NCBI GenBank assembly: GCA_020160755.1
Contig: JAIUPN010000007.1
Span: 1 to 64,000 of the forward strand
Source of the DNA: Pseudomonadota bacterium
Lineage (GTDB): Bacteria; Pseudomonadota; Alphaproteobacteria; Sphingomonadales; Sphingomonadaceae
DNA: 64,000 nt
Direction: 5' to 3'
Shown here piece by piece: positions 1-9,362 of this stretch. Position 1 is the stretch's first letter. The number at the start of each line of letters is the position of its first letter. The notes under the pieces were generated by a model. That model was not told where the DNA came from. It was given only the letters and a program-made list of their open reading frames with translations, and did no database searches. The position numbers were made by a program, and so were the translations under genes.

Positions 1-28
1 GGGTCTAGCAGGACTGGCCCATTTTTAA

Positions 29-2260
29 TCCGGTGCTACCGGCCGATCCGTGGCCCCTTTTATTCCCGGTGTTCTCAATCAGGCGCCGGGCGGTTTCATC
101 ACCGGTTCGGCGGGCAACAACAACGCGCTGCGCGGCCTCTATTTCGGCGAGAACGGGCAGGTCAACCAGTTCAACTATGGCTCGTTCAACTCGCCGGCGC
201 TGAACAGCGGCTCCGCGGTAACGCGCACGGTCGGCGGCGACTGGCGCCTCAACGATTCGGGCCGCCGCATCGGCCTCGCCCCGAAGGACGATCGCTGGGG
301 CGTCTTTGGCCGCCTGAGCTACGAAGTCGCCGACGGCGTCGAGATCTTCGCCGAGGGGTCGTACAACAAGCAGGAAGTCTTCTTCAACGCGGGGCCGAAC
401 CTTGGTTCGGCCACGCTCGGCACGGTCGGCTGTACGGTCGTCCCCGTCCCTACGACCTGCAACGCCTTCGCGCTGCAAACGCTGGGTGCCGCGCGTCTCG
501 CGGGCGTCAACAGCATCAGCATCACGACGACCGCGGCGGACCTGCCGTTCCGCGGCATCAACAACAAGCGCGCGGTGCAGCGTTATGTCGTCGGCGCCGA
601 GGGCGAGTTCGACGCGTTCGGCAAGGCTGCACGCTGGGACGTCTATGGCCAATATGGCCGCTCGGACCTGCGCGAACAGCTGCGCAACATCATGCACGTT
701 GCGCGGATGACGGCGGCGTCGGACGCCGCCTTTGCGCCGGCCGGCAATGCGGGCGGCTATGCTGCGGGTTCGATCCAGTGCCTGATCAACGTCGATGCCA
801 GCACCACCAACAACGATCCGAATTGCGTGCCGCTCAATCGCCTCGGCATCGGCGTCGCCAATCCGGCGGCGATCGACTATGTGCTGGGCGATCCGTATCG
901 CAAGCAGGTGCTGGAACAGTTCGTCACCGGCGCCAACCTGTCGCTGACGCCCTTCGCCACCTGGGCCGGCGACGTCAGCATCGCGATCGGCGCCGAATAC
1001 CGCAAGGAAAAGATCCGCGGCAGCGTTCCGCAGGAATTCCAGCCGATCGCGACGGTCGACGGCACCGGGCGGCCCGGCTTCCGCAACGCCTGGTCGGTCG
1101 GCAACTACCTGCCGTTCAAGGGCAGCTATAATGTGAAGGAAGCCTATCTCGAGACCGTGGTCCCGCTGGGCTTTGGGCTCGAGTTCAACGGCGCGGTGCG
1201 CGCGACCGATTATTCGACCTCGGGCTATGTCACCACCTGGAAACTCGGCGCGACCTGGGCGCCGATCGAGGATATCCGTTTCCGCGTAACGCGGTCGCGC
1301 GATATCCGCGCGCCGAACCTGAACGAGCTGTTCCAGGCCGGCACCGCCAACAGCGATTCGGTACGCAATCCCAAATTCGTTGCGGGCAATCCGGCCAGCG
1401 GACCGCAATTCTTCCCCTATTCGGGCCTGACCACGGGCAACCCCGATCTGAAACCCGAAAAGGCCGATTCGTGGAATATCGGCGCGGTGATCACGCCGCG
1501 CTTCCTGCCGGGCTTCTCGGCATCGGTCGATTATTTCCGCATCGACCTGGAAGATGCGATCGACACGATCACCGCGCAGGAAATCGTCAATCGCTGCGAC
1601 GAGGGACGGCAGGAATATTGCGCCGCGATCACCGAAGATCCGGCGCGCGCACAGCCCGGCCCGCCGCGCGTGCCGTACCTGCTGATTCGCAGCCAACCGT
1701 TCAACTTCGTCCAAAAGCTGGTGCGCGGTATCGACTTCGACGCCGCCTATCGCCTGCCGGTCGGCGGGGACAGCAGCGTCACGCTGCGCGGCACCGCGAC
1801 GCGCTATATCGAGAATCTCTCGGACACCGGCATCACCGGCGTCACGCCGGTCAACACCGTCGGCGCGAACGGCGGGCAGGCCAGCACGCCGAAGTGGATT
1901 TTCCGCACCAGCCTCAATTACGAGACGCCGACCTTCTCGGGCACCGTCGTCGGCCGCGGGGTCAGCTCGGGCAAATATCTGGCCAATGCGATCGAATGCA
2001 CGACCGGCTGCCCGACCTCGACCAGCCAGGCGCCGACCTATGACAACAACCACGTCAAGGGGACGTTCTACGTCGACCTCAACCTGACCCAGAAAGTCGC
2101 CGTCAAGAGCGGCTCGGAGGCGGAGATCTTCTTCAACGTCACAAATTTGTTCGACGCCGATCCGTTGTTGCTGCCCGAAACCGGCCTCGCCGCGAACAGC
2201 ACCTTCTCGGACCTGCTCGGCCGCACCTTCCGCGTCGGCGTGCGCTTCAAGATGAAGTGA
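29..2260 (+). pseudogene. TonB-dependent receptor, 5'-truncated (plug domain missing)
   Basis: Encodes the beta-barrel part of a large outer-membrane TonB-dependent receptor of the sphingomonad/Caulobacter carbohydrate type. The late part has the usual 'RFRVTRSRDIRAPNLNELF' strand and a terminal strand ending in GVRFKMK. Full members are about 900-1000 residues with a signal peptide, TonB box and plug. Only about 740 residues are present and no plug is seen. In the same frame a TAA stop lies at 26-28 and the first usable start is GTG at 50, so the gene cannot be read further upstream. Either the gene is broken here or the first ~28 bases are an assembly edge. It converges on the GH97 gene at 2330 and probably belongs to the glucan locus. 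Family call secure; state (pseudogene versus contig edge) uncertain. Confidence 0.75.
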
Positions 2261-2280
2261 CGCGCCGCTGACAGGGCCTC

Positions 2281-2309
2281 GCTGCGGCGTTGACGTGCAA
2301 CGCCGCAGC
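2281..2309. terminator. Perfect 11-bp stem-loop between convergent genes
   Basis: GCTGCGGCGTT at 2281-2291 pairs with AACGCCGCAGC at 2299-2309 around a 7-base loop. It sits between the stop of the left TBDR and the stop of the GH97 gene. No T-tract follows on either strand, so it may be a bidirectional 3'-end stabiliser rather than a classical intrinsic terminator. Confidence 0.55.
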
Positions 2310-2329
2310 GGGTCGTCCCGGAGCGCGCC

Positions 2330-4360
2330 CTATCGGGCCGCCGCGAGCCGTATCGCCGCACCGCCGCCCGGAGCGAGCCACAGCCTGTAGGTATCGCCCT
2401 TCTTCACCTTGATCGTCTCATAGGCGATGCGGTGCCGCGCTTCGGTCAGATAGGTCGCGCCCTCGCCGTCCTTGTAGATCGTCGCGCTATAGGTCTTGCC
2501 CGGTTCGAGGAAATCGAAGCCGAGCGTCAGCGTCCGCGCGGTGCCGTCGTTGACCCCGCCGACATACCAGTCGGCGCTCGCGCGATCCTTGCGCGCGAAA
2601 ATCGCATAATCGCCGACCGCGCCCGCGATCAACTTGCTCTCGGCCCAGTCGGCGGGAACCTGCTTGATGAACTCCAGCTCGCGCGGATATTTTTCCAGCG
2701 TCTCGGGAAAATCGGCCGCCATCTGGATCGGCGAATAGATCGCGAGGTAGAGACCCAGCTGCTTCGCGAGCGTCGAGGCGAGCGGCGCCTTGTTCGCGCC
2801 CTCAAGGCTCAACACGCCGGGGGTGAAATCCATCGGCCCCGACAGCATCCGCGTGTAGACGAGCGTCGGCTCATGCTCCGGGCCGTTCGCGAAGGCGCCC
2901 CACGCATTATATTCCATCCCGCGCGCGCCCTCGCGCGCGACCCAGTTCGGATAGGTTCGGCGCAGCCCCGTGTCCTTGACGGGCTCGTGCGCGTTGACCG
3001 CGACATGATATTTCGCCGCGGTCTCGACCACCTTCAGATGATGCTGCACCTGACGCTGGCCGTCGTGCCATTCCATCCGCGTCTCGCCCGGCACATCGCC
3101 CGGCGCGATAATCCCGCCCGCATCGGCGACATAGCCGGTCTTGACCGTCCCGACGCCGAGCTGACCATAGAGCTTCATCGCATCGTCGAGCTGCGCTTCA
3201 TAAACCGCGATATTGCCGCCGGTTTCATGATGCCCGATCAGCTGGACGCGCTTTTTGCGCGCGTAATCGGTGACCGCCTTCAGGTCGAAATCGGGGGTCG
3301 CCTCGGTGAAGCTATATTCGTCGCCATGACCGAACCAGTTGCCGTTCCAGCCCTTGTTCCAGCCTTCGACCAGCACCCCGCCGAAGCCGTGCTTCGCCGC
3401 GAAATCGATCGTCGCTTTTGTGCGTTCGGTCGTCGCACCATGCTTCGGTCCCTCGGCCCAGCTCCAGTCGCCGCGGATCATGCCCCACCAGATGCCGACA
3501 TATTTCATCGGCTTGAACCAGCTGACATCGCCGAGCTTGTTCGGTTCGTTGAGGTTCAGTTCAAGGTCGCTTTCGACCAGTCCCGCCGCGTCGTCGGCGA
3601 TGCGGATCGTACGCCACGGCGTCGCGAATGGCAGGTCGCGCACGACGCGCGGCCCACGCGACGAGGGCGACAGCGTCGCGCGGAATTTCTGCCCCTCGGC
3701 GCGCTTCAGCCACATGCCCGAATAATCGACGAGCGCCGCCTCGTGGAACGCGAGGTGCGTGCCGTCGTCGAGCCGCATCGTGATCGGCGTGTGCGCGGTC
3801 GCTACCGCGTCGATCGGCGTTTCCTGATAGACCTGCTCATACCGGTTCCATTCGCCGCCGGGGATCCACCAGGCGGTGCCCTTCGGCGCGATATCGAACT
3901 CGGTGAATTCGTCGGCGATCTTCGCCGTCTTCAGTCCCGGCTGCTCGGGCAGTTCGTAACGAAAGCCGATGCCGTCGTCGAACAGGCGGAAGCGGACGTT
4001 CATCAGATGCCCGCCCCAGCTTTCGTTCTGGCGGAAACGGACGAGCAGCTCGTTATGATGGTCGCGCACGAAGCGGCGCTCGCCCCACGGCAGTTCCCAC
4101 CGCGCGTCGCCCTTCGCGCGCTCGACGCTTTCGATCGCGAAACCGCGCTGGAGCCCGATGCGGTCGGTCAGGATGAAACCGAGCTTCGACGGCGCAATCA
4201 GCAGCTTGCCCTTGCGCGACAGCGACCACACCGGCCGCTGATCATTGTCGGTCGCGACGGTGAGCGTGATCGACCCGTCGGGCGAGGTCGCGGTCGGCGA
4301 TGCCTCCTGCGCCGCGGCGGGGGCCGCGACGGCGGCGGCGAGGAGCAGCAGGTTACGCAT
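2330..4360 (-). CDS. susB: GH97 alpha-glucosidase (SusB type)
   Basis: A 676-residue glycoside hydrolase of family 97, like Bacteroides SusB, which releases glucose from the non-reducing ends of malto-oligosaccharides in the periplasm. A signal peptide is visible (MRNLLLLAAAVAAPAAAQ). The order is an N-terminal beta-sandwich, a central TIM barrel (motif KYVGIWWGM, about residue 295) and a C-terminal beta domain. The glutamates in GHHETGG (about residue 375) and NAHEP (about 457) match the acidic residues known as general bases in inverting SusB-type members, so an inverting alpha-glucosidase is more likely than a retaining alpha-galactosidase. It starts at 4360, overlapping the end of the upstream GH13 gene by 8 bases, and is the last gene of the glucan operon. 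Confidence 0.9.
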   Translation of the reverse strand: MRNLLLLAAAVAAPAAAQEASPTATSPDGSITLTVATDNDQRPVWSLSRKGKLLIAPSKLGFILTDRIGLQRGFAIESVERAKGDARWELPWGERRFVRDHHNELLVRFRQNESWGGHLMNVRFRLFDDGIGFRYELPEQPGLKTAKIADEFTEFDIAPKGTAWWIPGGEWNRYEQVYQETPIDAVATAHTPITMRLDDGTHLAFHEAALVDYSGMWLKRAEGQKFRATLSPSSRGPRVVRDLPFATPWRTIRIADDAAGLVESDLELNLNEPNKLGDVSWFKPMKYVGIWWGMIRGDWSWAEGPKHGATTERTKATIDFAAKHGFGGVLVEGWNKGWNGNWFGHGDEYSFTEATPDFDLKAVTDYARKKRVQLIGHHETGGNIAVYEAQLDDAMKLYGQLGVGTVKTGYVADAGGIIAPGDVPGETRMEWHDGQRQVQHHLKVVETAAKYHVAVNAHEPVKDTGLRRTYPNWVAREGARGMEYNAWGAFANGPEHEPTLVYTRMLSGPMDFTPGVLSLEGANKAPLASTLAKQLGLYLAIYSPIQMAADFPETLEKYPRELEFIKQVPADWAESKLIAGAVGDYAIFARKDRASADWYVGGVNDGTARTLTLGFDFLEPGKTYSATIYKDGEGATYLTEARHRIAYETIKVKKGDTYRLWLAPGGGAAIRLAAAR

Positions 4361-6002
4361 CGTTCGTTTCTTTCATATCGAGCCACAGCGCGCCCGCCGG
4401 CGGCAATTGTTCCATGTCGGCACCGTTCACCGTCAGCATCGCCGCACCGCCGGTCGTGTGCGCGGCGACCGCTACCGGTGCCGCGCCGAAATTGAAGAGG
4501 CAGCGAATATGCTGGCCGCCCGTCACCCGGTCGAAGCCGAGCAGATCGCCCTCGGTCACCCAGCGCGCGTTCGCGCCCTGCCGCAGCGCCGGTTTCGCAT
4601 TGCGGAGCGCAATCAGGCGCCGCGTGAGCGCGAGCATCGATTGCGGATCGGCGTCCTGCCGGTCGACCGCGAGCGCGGCGTGATCGGCGCCGAGCGGCAG
4701 CCAGGGCGCAGCGTCGGAGAAGCCCGCATGAAGCGCGTCGCCGACCCACGGCAGCGGCGTGCGCGCGCCGTCGCGCGACAGCGTCAGCGGCCAGTTCTTG
4801 AGCGCTTCGGGATCCTTGACCAGCTCGAACGGAATATCGACCTGCCCCAGCCCCAGCTCCTCGCCATTATAGAGGATGATGCTGCCGCGCAGCGCGCAGA
4901 GCAGCGCCATCTTCATCCGCGCGAAGGCTTGGCGGTCGACGCCCTCGGGCGTCCAGCGCGACACCGCGCGCGGCGCGTCGTGATTCTCGAACGCCCAGCT
5001 CGGCCAGCCAATGCCCGGCGCGTCGGGCCAGGCATCGGCCGCCTCGCGCACCAGCTTCGGTGTCAGACGGTCGGCGTAGAGGAAATTGAAGCCATAGGCG
5101 CTGTTGAGCCGCGCTTCCCCTTCGGTGAAGCTCTTCATTTCGCGCAGCGCATCGTCGCCGCCGACTTCGGCGACGGTGAAGCGGCCGGGATAGCGATCAG
5201 TCAACGCGCGGATGCGTTCGAGGAACAGCGGGATGTCGGGGTGCGACTGGTTATGGATTTTCTGCTGGAAGTCGAACGGCCGCGTGCGCACCTTGTTCGA
5301 CGGCGGCGCGGGCGGATTATCGCGCAGTTCGGGATCGTGCATCGAGAAGTTGATCGCGTCGATGCGGAAACCATCGACCCCGCGGTCGAGCCAGAAACGC
5401 ACGACGCCGAGCAGCGCGTCCTGCACCTCGGAGTTATGGACGTTGAGCTGCGGCTGAGAGCCCAGGAAATTGTGCATATAATATTGCCCGCGCCGCGCAT
5501 CCCACGTCCACGCCGGACCGCCGAACACCGATTGCCAGTTGGTCGGTGGCGATCCGTCGGGCTTCGCATCGGCCCAGACATACCAGTCCGCCTTGTCGCC
5601 ATGCTTGCCCGCGCGGCTTTCGGCGAACCACGGATGCTGGTCGGAGGTGTGCGCAAAGACGAGGTCGGTCGTGACCTTCAGTCCCAGCCTGTGAGCTTTT
5701 TCAACCAGCGCGTCGAAATCGGCGAGCGTCCCGAAGATCGGGTCGACCCCGCAATAGTCGGCGATGTCGTAGCCGAAATCGTCCATCGGCGACGGATAGA
5801 AGGGCGAGAGCCAGATCGCATCGACACCGAGCGAGGCGATATGGTCGAGCCGCGCGGTAATGCCGGCAAGGTCGCCGATGCCATCGCCGTTCGAATCGGC
5901 GAAGCTGCGCGGGTAGATCTGATAGATCGCCGCGCCTTTCCACCACGGCACGTCGGCGCCGGTTGCGGTCTGGTCCTGAACGAGGGGGAAGGTCGTGGTC
6001 AC
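4353..6002 (-). CDS. GH13 alpha-glucosidase (oligo-1,4/1,6-glucosidase type)
   Basis: A 549-residue GH13 enzyme of the bacterial alpha-glucosidase subfamily, hydrolysing short alpha-glucans to glucose. The sequence opens with the diagnostic WWKGAAIYQIYPRSF. It carries the catalytic nucleophile in DGFRIDAINF (about residue 214), the acid/base Glu in VAEVGG (about 277) and the transition-state Asp in FENHD (about 339). There is no signal peptide, so it is probably cytoplasmic and acts on imported oligosaccharides. The start is GTG at 6002, just 12 bases after the stop of the broken amylase; it is translationally coupled with the following GH97 gene. Confidence 0.9.
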   Translation of the reverse strand: MTTTFPLVQDQTATGADVPWWKGAAIYQIYPRSFADSNGDGIGDLAGITARLDHIASLGVDAIWLSPFYPSPMDDFGYDIADYCGVDPIFGTLADFDALVEKAHRLGLKVTTDLVFAHTSDQHPWFAESRAGKHGDKADWYVWADAKPDGSPPTNWQSVFGGPAWTWDARRGQYYMHNFLGSQPQLNVHNSEVQDALLGVVRFWLDRGVDGFRIDAINFSMHDPELRDNPPAPPSNKVRTRPFDFQQKIHNQSHPDIPLFLERIRALTDRYPGRFTVAEVGGDDALREMKSFTEGEARLNSAYGFNFLYADRLTPKLVREAADAWPDAPGIGWPSWAFENHDAPRAVSRWTPEGVDRQAFARMKMALLCALRGSIILYNGEELGLGQVDIPFELVKDPEALKNWPLTLSRDGARTPLPWVGDALHAGFSDAAPWLPLGADHAALAVDRQDADPQSMLALTRRLIALRNAKPALRQGANARWVTEGDLLGFDRVTGGQHIRCLFNFGAAPVAVAAHTTGGAAMLTVNGADMEQLPPAGALWLDMKETNDA

Positions 6003-6014
6003 GCGTGCTTTCGC

Positions 6015-7783
6015 TTATTCGCTGGCCTGGCAGATGGCGGTGCCAAAGGCGGGGAGAGAAAGGTGGATGCTGCCCGGCGCGGCAGGCCTTGCCGGGCAAT
6101 CGCCATGGAGTGCGGTAAAGCCCGCGCTTTTCATATCGATGGCAATGCTGGCCGACAGCGGCGCCGCCGACGTATTGAACGCCAGCAGCACTTCGCGTCC
6201 GGTGTCGGGGTCGAAACGCGACACGGCGAGCAGGCCGGGCTTGTCGGAGAAGGCGCGAACCGTCGTGGTGCCGCGCATCAGCGCCGGGGTCTTCCGCCGG
6301 ATTGCGGACAGCGCCGCGATATGGCGATAGAGCGGATGCGCAGGATCGAAATTGGCGCTCGCGGTGGTCGCGTCGCTGCCGATCAGCTCGTTGTCGTTAT
6401 AGGCTGCGACCTGCGATGCGAACATGTCCTCGCGCGCGAGCTGGTCCTTGTCGTCCGAGACGAACCCCTGTTCGTCGCCATAATAGATCGTCGGCACGCC
6501 GCGCAGCGTCAGCAGCATCGAATGGCCGAGCATCACCCGATGAAGCAGTTCGGGTTCGCTCGCCCCCAGGTTCGCCTGTTTAACAAACATCGCGAAGCGG
6601 CCCATATCATGGTTGCCGAGGAAGGTCGGAAGGCCGAGCGCCGCCCCCGCTCCGCCCTTGTAGAGCGCGTCGCCGTCGAACAGCCGCGCGAACTGGTCGG
6701 TGCCCTTCGTCCCGCTCACCGCGTCGATCGCCGCGCGGGCAGCCCCGCCGCGTGCGTGTACCAGGCGAGCGCACCCGGATCGACCGCATCGACAAAGACT
6801 TCGCCGAAGATATGAAAATTCGGAATGCCGCGCGCCTTCGCGCGCGCCTGCATCGCGGGCACGAACGCCTGCCAGAATTCGGGGTTCACATGTTTCGCGG
6901 TGTCGATGCGGAAACCGTCGATCCCGAATTCGTCGATCCAGCGGCCGTAGATGTCGATGAAGCCCTGCACGACGCGCGGATTCTCGGCCGCCAGATCGTC
7001 GAGCCCGGCGAAGTCGCCATAGAGCGACGATTCACCGACCCAGTCGCTGTTGCCGCGATTATGATAGTAGATCGGGTCGTTGAGCCACGCGGGAACCTTC
7101 ACCCGCTCCTCGCCCTTCGGCACGACGGGGGTATAAGCGAAAGCCGGATCGGTCAGCTTCCTCCAGTTCCCGACATCGGCGACATGGTCGCCCGCGAAAC
7201 CGTCGTTGATCGGCGCACCCGTCACCCCGCCGCGGCGCGAAGCGGGATAATCGGCGAGGCTGCGATAACGGAAGCCTTCCGTCGCGCCTTCCTTGTAGGT
7301 GATGACGTCGGCGGTGTGGTTGGCGATGATGTCCATATAGACCTTCATCCCCCGCGCGTGCGCCGCATCGACGAACGCCTTGAATTCCGCATTGGTGCCG
7401 AAATGCGGGTCGACAGCCGTGAAGTCGGTCACCCAATAGCCGTGATAGCCTGCGCTTTCGTCGCCCTTCGCCCCCTGCACCGGCTTGTTCTTGAAGATCG
7501 GCGCGAACCAGATCGCGGTGACCCCCAACCCCTCGATATAGTCGAGCCGCTTCGTGAGGCCCGCGAGATCGCCGCCGTGAAAAAAGCCCTTGGCCGTGGG
7601 GTCATAGCCTGTGGCGAGCCGGTCGCCCTTCAGCCCGCCCTTGTCGTTCCCCGGATCGCCATTCTCGAAACGGTCGGGAAGGACGAAATAGATCACCTCG
7701 TCTTCGGGCGACCGCTGGCGGTAATCGCCGGCCGGCGCCGCGCCGCCAAGGGTCAGTGCGAGAATCGATGCCAAAAGGCTCAT
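6015..7783 (-). pseudogene. GH13 alpha-amylase, broken by an internal out-of-frame deletion
   Basis: Two fragments in different frames make up one secreted alpha-amylase. The N-terminal part starts at ATG 7783 (signal MSLLASILALTLGGAAPAG) and contains VIYFVLPDRF, the nucleophile motif DGFRIDTAKH and the acid motif FGEVF. It then runs out of frame after AWYTHAAGLPA to a stop at 6716-6718. The rest (FARLFDGDALY, then LGNHDMGRFA with the third catalytic Asp) is read in another frame from about 6740 to 6015. Intact family members have a hydrophobic stretch of the LPxVLDFxFQ type at this place, and here GLPA jumps straight to RAAIDAVSGTKG. That suggests roughly 30 bases not divisible by three were lost between GCG-rich repeats. 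The start overlaps the halogenase stop (ATGA). Real mutation versus sequencing error cannot be decided here. Confidence 0.8.
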
Positions 7784-9288
7784 GCGGGCACTCCTGCCGC
7801 GCAATGCTGCGCGATAAAATCCTCGTGGGCGGGCAGCTGCGACGCCGTGCGCGCGACGATCGTTTCGACGTCGGCGAAAAAGCCCGTCAGTTCGTCGCGG
7901 GTGAGCTGGTCGGCCATCGGATGATAGCCCTGCGGCGCGATATTCTGGCCGGTCAGGACCTGAAACCAGCCGATTTCGACGAACAGCTCGTCGGCTTCGC
8001 GAACGATCTGGCCCTGACTGCGGAACAGCGCGATCTTGCGCGCCAGCGTTTCGGGGATCGTCATCTCGCGGCAACGAATCCAGAAGGGTGAGTCGGTCCG
8101 CTCGTTCGCGTGATAGTGGAGGATGACGAAGTCGCGGATGCGTTCATAGTCGAACCGGACGCGGGCGTTGTAGGCGTCGATATTGGCGGCATCGAAATCG
8201 CGATCCGGAAAATGCGCGAGCAGCTTCGCAATGCCGTTCTGGATCAGGTGGATGCTCGTCGATTCGAGCGGCTCGAGGAACCCCGAGGCGAGCCCGAGCG
8301 CGACGACATTGCGGTTCCACGCCTTCTTGCGCATCCCCGTGCGGAAACGCAGCGTCCGCGGCTCGGCGAGCGGGCGGCCCTCGACATTTGCCAGCAGCAC
8401 CGCGGTCGCCTCGTCCTCGCTGAGGAAGTCACTGCAAAAGACATGGCCGTTGCCCGTCCGGTGCTGGAGCGGGATGCGCCATTGCCAGCCGGCTTTATGC
8501 GCGATCGCCTGCGTATAGGGCCGCGCCGCGCCGGCATTTTCGCTCGGCAGCGCGATCGCGCGGTCGCAGGGAAGCCAGTGCGTCCAGTCCTCGAAGCCGG
8601 TTTCGAGCGCATCCTCGATCAGCAACGCGCGAAAGCCCGAGCAGTCGATGAAAAGCTCGCCTTCGATCACGGAGCCATTTTCCAGCACGACGGCTTCGAC
8701 ATGGCCGCTTTCGCCATTGCGGCGGACGCCGGCGATCTTGCCCTCGGTGCGCTCGACGCCCGCGCCTTCGGCGATCCGCCGGAGATAGGCGGCATAGAGG
8801 GCAGCGTCGAAATGAAAGGCATAGGCGATGCCGTCGAGGCTGGTGTTCGGAATCTGCGGCAACCGCGCGAAGCGGTTGTGGCGCCCCGCACTTTCGTTCA
8901 GCGAATAGTCGCCGAGCCGCCCCGCAACGCCTTCGTTCCGGCCGCGAAGCCAATATTGCTGGAACGGCAGCATGCCGAGGCTCTGCCCGATCTGCCCGAA
9001 GGCGTGCATGTAGACGTCGCCGATCCGGCCCCAGTCGTGGAACTGGATGCCGAGCTTGAACGTGCCGCGCGTTTCGCGAAGGAACTCATTCTCGTCGATG
9101 CCGACCAGCGCGTTGAACAGGCGGATCGCGGGAATCGTCGCTTCGCCGACCCCGACCGTGCCGATCTCGTCGCTCTCGACCAGCCGGACCTGAAGGTTGT
9201 CCATCGTCCGCGACAGCGCCGCGGCGGTCATCCAGCCCGCGGTTCCGCCGCCGACGATGACGACCTTCGTGATGCGACTGTCGCCCAC
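7780..9288 (-). CDS. Flavin-dependent tryptophan halogenase family protein
   Basis: About 502 residues of the tryptophan 7-halogenase family. The FAD-binding GGGTAGW motif is at the N-terminus, the conserved Lys lies in TFKLGIQF, and the halogenase signature WxWxIP is present as GWQWRIP. Members next to TBDRs in sphingomonads and Caulobacter are common in carbohydrate-uptake loci, and their substrate there is not established, so tryptophan halogenation should not be assumed. I chose GTG at 9288 because GGGGAG lies 8 bases upstream. GTG at 9297 is possible but overlaps that Shine-Dalgarno (SD) sequence. It sits between the TBDR and the amylase in one minus-strand operon. Confidence 0.85.
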   Translation of the reverse strand: MGDSRITKVVIVGGGTAGWMTAAALSRTMDNLQVRLVESDEIGTVGVGEATIPAIRLFNALVGIDENEFLRETRGTFKLGIQFHDWGRIGDVYMHAFGQIGQSLGMLPFQQYWLRGRNEGVAGRLGDYSLNESAGRHNRFARLPQIPNTSLDGIAYAFHFDAALYAAYLRRIAEGAGVERTEGKIAGVRRNGESGHVEAVVLENGSVIEGELFIDCSGFRALLIEDALETGFEDWTHWLPCDRAIALPSENAGAARPYTQAIAHKAGWQWRIPLQHRTGNGHVFCSDFLSEDEATAVLLANVEGRPLAEPRTLRFRTGMRKKAWNRNVVALGLASGFLEPLESTSIHLIQNGIAKLLAHFPDRDFDAANIDAYNARVRFDYERIRDFVILHYHANERTDSPFWIRCREMTIPETLARKIALFRSQGQIVREADELFVEIGWFQVLTGQNIAPQGYHPMADQLTRDELTGFFADVETIVARTASQLPAHEDFIAQHCAAGVPA

Positions 9289-9322
9289 CCTGTTCACTCC
9301 CCTTTTGTCCGGCGCCGGTGGT

Positions 9323-9355
9323 GGCGGGCGGACCGGACTCGCCGGCCCGCCCGCC
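9323..9355 (-). other. Strong stem-loop after TBDR gene, inside the operon
   Basis: GGCGGGCGG (9323-9331) pairs with CCGCCCGCC (9347-9355), and an inner CCGG/CCGG pair closes the loop. It lies between the TBDR stop (9363) and the halogenase start on the minus strand. There is no U-tract, so it is more likely an mRNA-stabilising or processing hairpin that lets the receptor be made in excess over the enzymes. Confidence 0.5.
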
Positions 9356-9362
9356 CGTCAGG

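Noticed and set aside
5..2053. Long open frame (682 codons) on the minus strand opposite the left TBDR
   Set aside because: Arg/Ala/Asp-rich translation with no motif, signal or ribosome site; a mirror frame caused by high GC at third codon positions of the real gene.
2432..6815. Long plus-strand frames opposite the GH97 and GH13 genes (up to 856 codons)
   Set aside because: Arg/Ala/Val/Asp-rich antisense translations without recognisable domains, covering well-supported glycoside hydrolases.
7780..9288. Calling this a natural-product tryptophan halogenase cluster
   Set aside because: No biosynthetic partners; the neighbours are glucan-uptake genes, where such homologues commonly occur with unknown role.
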